Shown here piece after piece: positions 35,201 to 42,175 of a DNA stretch of 64,000 nt. Each line of letters opens with the position of its first letter. The stretch's first letter is position 1. This DNA is from an uncultured Clostridia bacterium (lineage in GTDB: Bacteria; Bacillota; Clostridia; Oscillospirales; Acutalibacteraceae), in contig CANQFC010000001.1 of assembly GCA_947598155.1 (NCBI GenBank), positions 62,001-126,000 of the forward strand, given 5' to 3'. The notes below the pieces were generated by a model, which made no database searches, was not told the origin of the DNA, and saw only the letters and a program-made list of their open reading frames with translations. The translations under genes and the position numbers were made by a program.

Positions 35201-36073
35201 ATGGAAGTCTACAAGGGAATCGATGTTTCAAAATGGCAGGGCGAGATAAACTGGTCCAAGGTTAAGAACGACGGAATAAATTTTGTTATGATAAGAAGCT
35301 CCTTTGGGGGCACTAACGGTCAGAAAGACCTTAAATTTGAATACAATTATCAAAAAGCGAAAGAGGTTGGAATTAACGTCGGCGCTTATCATTTCGCATA
35401 TGCCACAACGGTAGGCGAAGCTGTAAAAGAGGCGGAATACTGCCTGTCGGTTATTAAAGGCAAAAAATTTGAATATCCTATCGCGTACGATTTGGAGGAC
35501 AGCCGAATTCAAAAGCTTGGCAAGGAGAAAATTTCCGAAATTGCGAACGCTTTTTGCGAAACGTTGGAGAAAAACGGATATTACGCAATGATTTATTCAA
35601 ACCTTTATTGGTTTAATAACTATTTTACAAATGAGATTTTTAAGAAATATGATATATGGCTTGCCCAATGGAACGATAAACCGACATTTCAAAGGCCGTA
35701 CGGAATATGGCAGAAATCGTCAAAGGGAAAGATTGACGGTATATCAACGTTTGTCGACCTTGACGAATCTTATAAAAATTACCCTGCCATAATGAAATAT
35801 AACGGGCTTAACGGATACGGCAGAGAAGAGGAAACACCGAAGCCTTCGAAAGGCTATAAGGCGGGGCAAAAGGTCGTTCTTAAAAACGCAAAGCTTTACT
35901 CAAGCGCCTATACAAAGCGTGTTTCCAATACAATTTCGGGGACTTATTATATTTATGACGGCATTTACCTTGACGGCAGGTACAGAGTGACCAATTCGCT
36001 TAAAAATGTTGAGCGCGTGCCGATTGCCAAATATGTAACCGGTTTTGTGGAAAGAAAGGATTTAGGTGATTGA
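35201..36073 (+). CDS. GH25-family lysozyme (phage-type endolysin)
   Basis: 290 aa muramidase cleaving the MurNAc-GlcNAc bond. Residues 4-195 form the GH25 barrel: YKGIDVSKWQGEINW (catalytic-site Asp), IRSSFGG, GAYHFAY, YDLED near 95-100, IYSN, DIWLAQW and FVDLD. The last 75 residues (KAGQKVVLKNAKLYSSAY, ISGTYYIYDG) look like an SH3-type wall-binding domain. There is no signal peptide, so export depends on the holin, as for phage lysins. ATG 35201 has AAAGGAG eight bases upstream. Confidence 0.92.
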   Translation: MEVYKGIDVSKWQGEINWSKVKNDGINFVMIRSSFGGTNGQKDLKFEYNYQKAKEVGINVGAYHFAYATTVGEAVKEAEYCLSVIKGKKFEYPIAYDLEDSRIQKLGKEKISEIANAFCETLEKNGYYAMIYSNLYWFNNYFTNEIFKKYDIWLAQWNDKPTFQRPYGIWQKSSKGKIDGISTFVDLDESYKNYPAIMKYNGLNGYGREEETPKPSKGYKAGQKVVLKNAKLYSSAYTKRVSNTISGTYYIYDGIYLDGRYRVTNSLKNVERVPIAKYVTGFVERKDLGD

Positions 36074-36328
36074 TTGAACGATTTTGAGTCTTTAGAGCTA
36101 CGTGTTTCAAAGTTAGAGGCGCAGGCCAAGGAAATTACGGGAAATTTAAACGCAATTACCCTTGAACAGGTGCGGAGCGTAACAAAGCTTGATATTGTTC
36201 TGACATCTCTCGCTGAACTGAAAGAGGGGCTTGAGTCTCTTAAAAAACGTCCGGGTCAATTTTGGGATAGGCTCATAGTGGCGGTTATATCCGCTGTTTG
36301 CGGTGCGCTTATGAGCCTGATTTTTTAA
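36074..36328 (+). CDS. XhlA-like holin-associated membrane protein
   Basis: 84 aa, TTG start adjoining the lysozyme stop. Residues 1-58 are a coiled coil (ELRVSKLEAQAKEI) and residues 63-84 a single membrane helix (LIVAVISAVCGALMSLIF). This layout matches the XhlA/hemolysin family of phage lysis cassettes. Confidence 0.75.
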   Translation: MNDFESLELRVSKLEAQAKEITGNLNAITLEQVRSVTKLDIVLTSLAELKEGLESLKKRPGQFWDRLIVAVISAVCGALMSLIF

Positions 36329-36341
36329 TGGAGGAGAAAAA

Positions 36342-36587
36342 GTGACGCAATATATCACGGAACACGCGCTGATACTCATTCCCGTGCTGAATATTATAGG
36401 TATGATAGTTAAGGGATTTCAGAAAATTCCCGATAAATATATTCCGCTAATCCTGCTGTTTTTCGGAATAACGGGAGCCGTCGCGATAATGGGATTTAAC
36501 GCGCAGGCGGTAATTCAGGGCGTTCTGATAACAGGAACGGCAGTTTACGGGAACCAGGTATTGAAGCAGTTAAAAAAAGAAGAATAG
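36342..36587 (+). CDS. Phage-type holin
   Basis: 81 aa, GTG start with GGAGGAG ahead. Two or three hydrophobic segments (ALILIPVLNIIGMIV, YIPLILLFFGITGAVAI, VIQGVLITGTAVYG) and a basic tail (KQLKKEE). Size, topology and position after a GH25 lysin and XhlA-like protein fit holin family 5. It would form the hole that releases the signal-less lysozyme. Confidence 0.8.
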   Translation: MTQYITEHALILIPVLNIIGMIVKGFQKIPDKYIPLILLFFGITGAVAIMGFNAQAVIQGVLITGTAVYGNQVLKQLKKEE

Positions 36588-36611
36588 CGCAATTTTGCGC
36601 ATAAATAATTT

Positions 36612-36650
36612 GCCCTTAGAGATTGAATGAAATCCCTAAGGGCGTTTTTA
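36612..36650 (+). terminator. Terminator of the lysis cassette
   Basis: GCCCTTAG (36612-36619) pairs with CTAAGGGC (36636-36643), followed by GTTTTTA. It lies between the convergent holin and plsC genes. Confidence 0.75.
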
Positions 36651-36664
36651 TGTAAATTACCGTG

Positions 36665-37435
36665 TTAATGTCCGATTTTTTCTGCGCTGTATTTTTCGTT
36701 AAATTCTTTGGCAAAATCCGAAATTACTTCATATACTTTTTCATTGAGCTGTTGCATATCCGCGCGGGTCAGCGTACCCGTTTCAATGGGGTCTAAGAAA
36801 TTGACGGTAACGTCGGCTGGGGTTACCATACAACCGTTCCCCTCATAAGAATAATGCACGTTGTGCAGATAAATCGGGACAATCGTAACGCCTGTTTTCA
36901 TAGCTATTTTGAATGCGCCGTTTTTAAATTCGGCGGGGAAGTTGTTAAAGCTCCTTTTACCTTCGGGAAAAATGACAAGGGAACGGCCGTTTTGAATTTC
37001 CTCCGCCGCAAGATTGACCGATTTTGCCGCAGAACGCATATTTGATTGGTCAACGGGTATGCAGTGCATATATTTAAGGTAATCGCCTATAAAAGGTATG
37101 CCCAGCATTGTGGATTTAAGAATAAAACCTACGTTATGATCTTTAAGCGCATGGATAATTACGGGAATATCGCCGTAGCTCTCGTGATTTGACACAAATA
37201 GCAGGGGACCCTTTTCCGGAACCTTTTCAAGGCCCGTTACCGTAAACGTCAGCTTGCCGGTTTTAACGCATCTTTCGGCCCATTTTCGCACTGTTTTAAA
37301 GGCCTCCTGCTCGGCTTTTTCGGCGCCGTATTTTTTTTCTGTATGCCGAAGAACTAAAATTTTGGGTACCATATAGAAAAGGCAATGTAAAATAAATGTA
37401 CCCCACCACTTATACCAAAATAAAACTCTTTTCAT
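36665..37435 (-). CDS. plsC: 1-acyl-sn-glycerol-3-phosphate acyltransferase
   Basis: 256 aa. It acylates lysophosphatidate to phosphatidate at the membrane. Motif I NHESYGDIP (HxxxxD) at about 85, motif II around CIPVDQSN, motif III FPEGKRS, and motif IV VTIVPIYL. There is an N-terminal hydrophobic segment (WGTFILHCLFYMVPKILVL). Its ATG overlaps the TGA of the decayed vanY gene (ATGA), so it was once translationally coupled to it. Confidence 0.93.
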   Translation of the reverse strand: MKRVLFWYKWWGTFILHCLFYMVPKILVLRHTEKKYGAEKAEQEAFKTVRKWAERCVKTGKLTFTVTGLEKVPEKGPLLFVSNHESYGDIPVIIHALKDHNVGFILKSTMLGIPFIGDYLKYMHCIPVDQSNMRSAAKSVNLAAEEIQNGRSLVIFPEGKRSFNNFPAEFKNGAFKIAMKTGVTIVPIYLHNVHYSYEGNGCMVTPADVTVNFLDPIETGTLTRADMQQLNEKVYEVISDFAKEFNEKYSAEKIGH

Positions 37436-37936
37436 ATTTCACCGTCCAGATATGCAATGTACTCCTCAAGGCACATATTTTTGCTGTTTATTATTTTTGC
37501 GTTTTCAACGCCTACATAGCGGAAATGCCACGGTTCATACATTATTCCCGTAATATCGATTTTATCTTTCCCGTATCTTAAAATAAAACCGTATTTCTCC
37601 GCGTTTTCCATAAGCCATTTAAACTGAGCCGTTTTTCAATGCTTTCGGAAAGAGTCCAGTTACCCTTTTCCAATATGTCAAATCCCAAGCCTACGTTGCG
37701 CTTTCGGAAACTGTAAGCGTTTGCGACGACTGACTCGGCTTTGAGCTTATGCTTTCGGATGCTTTTTCGCTCTCTTTAACGCTTTCGACGCTTTGCGGGG
37801 AGCTGTATTCGGGAATTGTCGGCGCTTCGCCGTCTTTGTGTATCTGCGCGGCGACAACGGTTAATATTATCAACGCCGCCAAACAAACCGCAAGCAATAT
37901 TAGCAGTAATTTTGATTTTTTATTCTTCATAATCAA
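37432..37936 (-). pseudogene. VanY-type D-Ala-D-Ala carboxypeptidase, decayed
   Basis: The N-terminus is intact: MKNKKSKLLLILLAVCLAAL membrane anchor and a Ser/Glu-rich linker to SQTLTVSESAT, then a stop at 37691. Beyond it another frame gives NVGLGFDILEKGNWTLSESIEK, and after a one-base shift at an A-run (37632-37637) KTAQFKWLMENAEKYGFILR and IMYEPWHFRYVGVENAK, which is the VanY C-terminus with the catalytic/metal EPWH. The central ~100 residues with the SxHxxG...D site are missing. Repeated TTTCCGAAAGC at the breakpoint suggests a slippage or recombination deletion. Confidence 0.8.
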
Positions 37937-37979
37937 TTACCTTTGTCTTAAATTCAAAAACGAATTTAATATCAATTTT

Positions 37980-38120
37980 ATTTTAAATATGGGGCTTGCC
38001 CCGCCAAGCGGCGCGGCAACAGCCGATTGCGAAAATCGTAAGGGGAGCTAACACCCTCATGATTTTAAAATGTAATCCGCTTATAGAGGCGTGGACACCT
38101 TGCTTAAACTATATTATAAC
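37980..38120 (+). repeat. Dispersed repeat copy
   Basis: It starts TATGGGGCTTGCCCCGCC, then GGCGCGGCAACAGCCG, a CGATTTTC-type arm (GATTGCGAAAATCG), GATTTTAAAATGTAATC, and ends GACACCTTGCTTAAACTATATTATAAC. Same order of blocks as 46614 and the reverse complement of 9083, more diverged in the middle. Confidence 0.65.
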
Positions 38121-38231
38121 AGAAACCGAGTTGAAATTTCAATAATATTATAGACAATTATATGTAATATATTTTGTGCATTTGGGAAATAATGATATTG
38201 TCAAAAAAATTTGAAAGGTATCGGTGATAAA

Positions 38232-38666
38232 ATGATAGAACAGGATACAATAAAGCTTCTGCGTGAATGTGACGCGGGCGTAAAAATGGGAATTTCGTCA
38301 ATAGACGATGTTTTGAGCAAGGCAAAAAGCCGTAAGCTTTTGGATTTTCTAAATTCCTGCCGTAAGGAACACGAAGACCTGCGCGAGCTTATAGAAAAAA
38401 TGCTCTCGGAATACGGCGATGAAGGTAAAGAGGCCAATCCTGTAGCTTCGGGAATGTCAAAAATAAAGACCGAATTTAAATTAGCTATGGATATGAGCGA
38501 TGAAACTATTGCCGACTTAATGACGGACGGCTGTAATATGGGGGTAAAATCGCTCAACAGATATTTAAACGAATATGCCGCCGCAGAGGAGCGCGCAAAA
38601 GACATTTGCAAAAAGCTAATAAAGCTTGAGCAAAAGCTTGCCGACCAAATGAGGGCGTATCTTTAA
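38232..38666 (+). CDS. Helical-bundle protein, unknown
   Basis: 144 aa, no signal peptide. Predicted as four long helices (LRECDAGVKMGISSIDDVL, KLLDFLNSCRKEHEDLREL, MSKIKTEFKLAMDMSDETIADL, AAAEERAKDICKKLIKLEQ), similar in outline to ferritin-like DUF2383-type proteins, although I see no full set of metal ligands. ATG 38232 follows GGTGAT. Followed by its own terminator. Confidence 0.65.
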   Translation: MIEQDTIKLLRECDAGVKMGISSIDDVLSKAKSRKLLDFLNSCRKEHEDLRELIEKMLSEYGDEGKEANPVASGMSKIKTEFKLAMDMSDETIADLMTDGCNMGVKSLNRYLNEYAAAEERAKDICKKLIKLEQKLADQMRAYL

Positions 38667-38705
38667 TCCGAAAAACAAATTTACCTTTTTTAACAAATTT
38701 TGCCT

Positions 38706-38736
38706 AAATCCTGTCTTACGGCAGGATTTTCTTTTG
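38706..38736 (+). terminator. Intrinsic terminator
   Basis: AAATCCTG (38706-38713) pairs with CAGGATTT (38722-38729), followed by TCTTTT. Confidence 0.75.
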
Positions 38737-38755
38737 GCCTTTTTAAATATACCTA

Positions 38756-38784
38756 TTGACTTTTTTCGATTTTTGTTGTAAATT
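38756..38784 (+). promoter_or_regulatory. Sigma-A promoter
   Basis: TTGACT (38756-38761), 17 bases, TAAATT (38779-38784), 38 bases upstream of the next ATG, behind AGAAAGGGG. Confidence 0.65.
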
Positions 38785-38821
38785 TATAAGGTAAAGAATT
38801 AGAAAGGGGATATTTATACTT

Positions 38822-39775
38822 ATGGCTAAAAAACTTATTACACCTGAAGAGTATAAATCTAAAATGGATAAAAAAGTTGAAAAGAGAAAACGTTTCGGCA
38901 AAGCTTTCTTAACAACTTTTGCTTATGCTCTTGCCTGCGTGATCGTATTTGCTTCAATGGCGATTGCGTTCACACCCAAAAGTACTGTAAGTGTAGCTGC
39001 GGGCGGCACCGGCAACGGCAACGCAGTACAGTCCAATTCAAACGATGTTGATTCAAACGGCGACGGTGCGGGCGAGGACGCCACATCCGGCGGAGATGAA
39101 GCTGAAGCCCCCGGCGATGACGCCAACAATGGCAAAGAAGAAAATAAAGGCGGCGCAAGCGAGCAAAAGAACGACGCTACGCAACAGGCTATCGACCTTT
39201 ATAAGAAAGCTATCGTTAAGGCAAGGTCATCTGCTAAAACAGTTACGCACACTAAGACAGGCGCGACTAACTATAAGAATATAGTTGAGGCGGGCGCTCT
39301 TTCAAGCGCTGCGTCCACACTCATGGGCTTATTTATGAAAGAAAGCGAGCCCAATGAAGCTATTGATAAGTCAGAGCTTCCTCCCAAGGGCGGCGCGAAT
39401 AAGCTGACAAAAGCAAACGTTAAGTCGGCCACCGTTAAAGAAGAAGGCGGCAGCAATGTTGTTACCATTAACTTTAAGGACGCTGTAAATCCCGTTAACG
39501 GTTCTGACGGCATCGGTTCCGCTGTCAATGTTATTGAAGAGTCGCAGATTACCGGCTCAATATCATCAGTTCCCGGCCTTAAACTAAGCAATATCAAGGT
39601 TGCTTATGAGAATGTTTATATAACCTGCAAGATTGATAAAGCGTCCGGCAATATGACTTATTTGTTTGTTGACGCTCCCTGCATTCTCTCACTTGACGCA
39701 AAACTCGGTTTCATATCAGTTGACGGCGCTAAGGTCGGCATTGAGTGCAAAGACGAGTACACAATAGCATACTGA
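38822..39775 (+). CDS. Secreted or membrane-tethered protein, unknown
   Basis: 317 aa. The cytosolic N-terminus is basic (KKVEKRKRFGK); one hydrophobic segment spans about 25-50 and may be a signal or anchor. Then comes a low-complexity Gly/Asn/Asp/Glu stretch (60-125), a helical piece (QQAIDLYKKAIVKARS), and a C-terminal beta-rich domain (about 180-317) with VVTINFKDAVNPVNG, ITCKIDKASGNMTY and AKLGFISVDGAKVGIE. I do not recognise the family. Monocistronic, with promoter and terminator. Confidence 0.75.
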   Translation: MAKKLITPEEYKSKMDKKVEKRKRFGKAFLTTFAYALACVIVFASMAIAFTPKSTVSVAAGGTGNGNAVQSNSNDVDSNGDGAGEDATSGGDEAEAPGDDANNGKEENKGGASEQKNDATQQAIDLYKKAIVKARSSAKTVTHTKTGATNYKNIVEAGALSSAASTLMGLFMKESEPNEAIDKSELPPKGGANKLTKANVKSATVKEEGGSNVVTINFKDAVNPVNGSDGIGSAVNVIEESQITGSISSVPGLKLSNIKVAYENVYITCKIDKASGNMTYLFVDAPCILSLDAKLGFISVDGAKVGIECKDEYTIAY

Positions 39776-39816
39776 TAAAACCGTCAAATTTGACAGTTTG
39801 GTTAAATGTACTTATT

Positions 39817-39850
39817 ACCGCTCCGGTTTCGGGGCGGTTTTTATTTTTAG
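39817..39850 (+). terminator. Intrinsic terminator
   Basis: ACCGCTCC pairs with GGGGCGGT across GGTTTC (one G-T pair), followed by TTTTATTTTT. Confidence 0.75.
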
Positions 39851-39873
39851 CGTATGAATATAACTTTAATTTA

Positions 39874-39902
39874 TTGACAATTTATTCGCCTTTGTTTATA
39901 AT
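39874..39902 (+). promoter_or_regulatory. Sigma-A promoter of the epimerase-zinc ribbon gene
   Basis: TTGACA (39874-39879), 17 bases, TATAAT (39897-39902): full consensus. Confidence 0.85.
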
Positions 39903-39973
39903 AATTACATAATGTTTTGATGTGACTTGTTCTCTGAGAATCATTAAAAAATAAAATGTTGAGGTGGAAATTT

Positions 39974-41539
39974 ATGGCAGACAAAAAAACCGTAATGCTT
40001 ACAGGTGCATCCGGCAATATGGGCTTTCATGCATTCAAAGAGCTTTACGCAAAGAAAGACAAGTTTAACATTGTCCCGCTTTTAAGAAAGAGCGCTAAGA
40101 ACGAAGAGATGTTTAAGGATTATATGAATGATCCTGCTGTTAAAATTGTTTGGGGCGACCTTACCGATTATGACAGCATTATGCAGGCTGTTACGGGCGC
40201 CGACTATGTTCTTCATATCGGCGGTATGGTTTCTCCCGCTGCCGACTGGAAACCGTACAGAACTCAGAAAACAAATATCGGCGCCGCCGAATATATTTGC
40301 AAGGCGGTTTTGGCACAGCCGAACGCTGATGACATCAAGGTCTGCTACATAGGTACGGTTGCCGAAACAGGCGACAGAAATTATCCCATTCACTGGGGCA
40401 GATGCGGCGACCCGCTTAAAGTTTCCGTCTATGACCATTACGCGGTTTCAAAATGCCGCGCCGAGGCGGTTTTCGTTGAGAGCGGGCTTAAAAACTGGGT
40501 TGTTATGCGCCAGTCGGGTATTCTTTATCCCAACATTCTTAAAAATATGGACCCGATTATGTTCCATGTTCCGATTAACGGCGTGCTTGAATGGTGCACG
40601 GTTGAGGATTCGGGCCGCTTAATGGCTAATCTTTGCGATGAAGACGCAAAAGGCAATCTCGGCGCGGATTTTTGGAATCATTTTTATAACATCGGTTCAG
40701 GTAAAGAATACAGAATTTCCAACTATGAATTTGAAGTTCTTCTTCTCGGAACGCTTGGGCTTGCCGGCCCCGAAAAGCTGTTTGACCCCAACTGGTTCAC
40801 GACGAAGAATTTCCACGGTCAGTTCTACGCGGATTCCGACAAGCTTGAGGAATACCTGCATTTCCGTGAAAATCTTCCTGTTAAGGATTACTTTAACCGT
40901 CTTGCCGACCAAGTCGAATTTTACTTTAAAATTCCGCGCTATCTTCCGAAAGGCATTGTTGCCGCGTGCGCAAAGCCGTTTATGAAAAAGATAGCGTCAA
41001 CCCCCGATTTCGGCACTCTTGACTGGGCAAAGAAAGACAATAAGGTTCGTATGAGCGCTTATTACGGCTCAAAAGCCGAATGGGAAAAAATTCCTACAAA
41101 GTGGGAAGATTTTGAGTTAATTCAATTCGATAAAGATACCGAGGCCGCCGAACAGTTTAAGCTTGACCACGGTTATGACGAATCAAAGCCCGAATCCGAG
41201 CTTGATATTGACGATATGAAACAGGCGGCTGAGTTCCGCGGCGGCGAGTGCCTGTCGGATAGTATGACAAAAGGCGATATGGCCTCAAAGCTGAAATGGA
41301 AATGCGGTCATTGCGGAGCAGAATTTGAGGCAAGTCCGGCGCTTATCCTTTTAGGCGGTCACTGGTGCCCCGAATGCTACATTCCGCACAAGTCTTGGGA
41401 CTATGACTCCATAGCAAAGACAAATCCTTTCTTCGCGCAGGTTTGGTACACCAACCACAGCAAGGATGAGCACAATAAATACGACTTTGACGCGCTGTTC
41501 CACATTGACGGCATCCCGTGGGACGATATTAAGAGATAA
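39974..41539 (+). CDS. NAD-dependent epimerase/dehydratase fused to a zinc ribbon
   Basis: 521 aa from ATG 39974 (GAGGTGG six bases ahead). The N-terminal Rossmann domain has VMLTGASGNMGFHAF; YAVSKCRAEAVF is the YxxxK catalytic pair of extended SDRs. From about 440, WKCGHCGAEF and HWCPEC give two CxxC pairs 17 residues apart (Cys 444, 447, 465, 468), a treble-clef or rubredoxin-like ribbon, then a short acidic tail with Trp/His. The substrate is unknown. Two further SDR-type genes lie at 44670-46566 on the other strand. Confidence 0.8.
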   Translation: MADKKTVMLTGASGNMGFHAFKELYAKKDKFNIVPLLRKSAKNEEMFKDYMNDPAVKIVWGDLTDYDSIMQAVTGADYVLHIGGMVSPAADWKPYRTQKTNIGAAEYICKAVLAQPNADDIKVCYIGTVAETGDRNYPIHWGRCGDPLKVSVYDHYAVSKCRAEAVFVESGLKNWVVMRQSGILYPNILKNMDPIMFHVPINGVLEWCTVEDSGRLMANLCDEDAKGNLGADFWNHFYNIGSGKEYRISNYEFEVLLLGTLGLAGPEKLFDPNWFTTKNFHGQFYADSDKLEEYLHFRENLPVKDYFNRLADQVEFYFKIPRYLPKGIVAACAKPFMKKIASTPDFGTLDWAKKDNKVRMSAYYGSKAEWEKIPTKWEDFELIQFDKDTEAAEQFKLDHGYDESKPESELDIDDMKQAAEFRGGECLSDSMTKGDMASKLKWKCGHCGAEFEASPALILLGGHWCPECYIPHKSWDYDSIAKTNPFFAQVWYTNHSKDEHNKYDFDALFHIDGIPWDDIKR

Positions 41540-41555
41540 CTTAATTTTAGTATAG

Positions 41556-41588
41556 AAAAAAGGACTGCAAACCGCAGTCCTTTTTTTG
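41556..41588 (+). terminator. Intrinsic terminator
   Basis: AAGGACTGC (41560-41568) pairs with GCAGTCCTT (41574-41582) around AAACC, flanked by A5 and T7. Confidence 0.88.
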
Positions 41589-41665
41589 CGCGCTGTAATT
41601 TGTGTATGTAATAAATTCCCCTATTTTCCCGTATTTTGCAATTTGTATTAAAGGGAGTTTATGAT

Positions 41666-41764
41666 ATGCGAGCAGGAGGAGGGGCAAGGGGATTTGCGCT
41701 ATTTAAAAATTTCGGTGTAGCTGTTAAATACGGCTCTGCCGTGTTTAAAGCCTTTTTGCGTTAA
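41666..41764 (+). CDS. Possible 32-residue cationic peptide
   Basis: The frame starts MRAGGGARGFALFKNFG and ends SAVFKAFLR. It has six Arg/Lys, no acidic residue, and alternating hydrophobic residues that would form an amphipathic helix. AAGGGAG lies nine bases before the ATG. No promoter or partner gene is evident, and the surrounding DNA is full of hairpins, so it may be chance. An overlapping ATG at 41661 gives a short frame of different composition. Confidence 0.25.
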   Translation: MRAGGGARGFALFKNFGVAVKYGSAVFKAFLR

Positions 41765-41899
41765 ACGAGATTTTTCCCCGCCGCTCGGCTTAAAACTGCT
41801 CTGACGGCTCACAGCGCTTGTTTACAGCCGATATACGAGCGGGTGTCAGCTTGCAGAAAAGTGCGCGCTACTAAGCATATGCACAAAATGGATAAGATT

Positions 41900-42056
41900 A
41901 TGGGGAACCCCCGGCGAGGGTTCCCCACCGAAAAACAGTCCACCGGACTGTTTTTCGCCCCTCCTGCGCTTTTTAAAGTATAAGCATTTCGCAGTCTGCG
42001 GACTGCGATGAGGGCGTTGCCCCTCAACCCCACCGCCTTTTGAAAAAGGCGGGCGA
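41900..42056. repeat. Array of perfect hairpins, non-coding
   Basis: Five stems in a row: GGGGAACCC/GGGTTCCCC (41902-41926), GAAAAACAGTCC/GGACTGTTTTTC (41930-41956), CGCAGTC/GACTGCG (41990-42007), GAGGGC/GCCCCTC (42010-42026) and CCGCCTTTT/AAAGGCGG (42033-42052). It is different in sequence from the dispersed repeat. No gene is convincing between 41765 and 42104. This type of element is probably present elsewhere in the genome (inference). Confidence 0.6.
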
Positions 42057-42104
42057 AAACTTTTAGTTATTTTGCTATCGCAAAACAGTTTATCGACAAA
42101 CAAA

Positions 42105-42132
42105 CACCCGCAAAGCCGAGGCTTTACGGGTG
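42105..42132 (-). terminator. Terminator of the IPNTG surface protein
   Basis: CACCCGCAAAGC pairs with GCTTTACGGGTG with one mismatch. Read on the minus strand it is followed by TTTGTTTGT. It lies 45 bases after the stop of the minus-strand gene. Confidence 0.65.
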
Positions 42133-42175
42133 CCTGTTTAGAATAAATCAGGAAAAAAGTTAAGATTTTCTCGGA

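Noticed and set aside
34532-36587. Lysis genes as part of an intact prophage
   Set aside because: No structural, packaging, replication or integration gene is found on either side, only a surface-protein gene and plsC.
37396-37581. Plus-strand frame over the vanY remnant
   Set aside because: The minus strand carries the recognisable VanY C-terminus; the plus frame has no RBS or homology.
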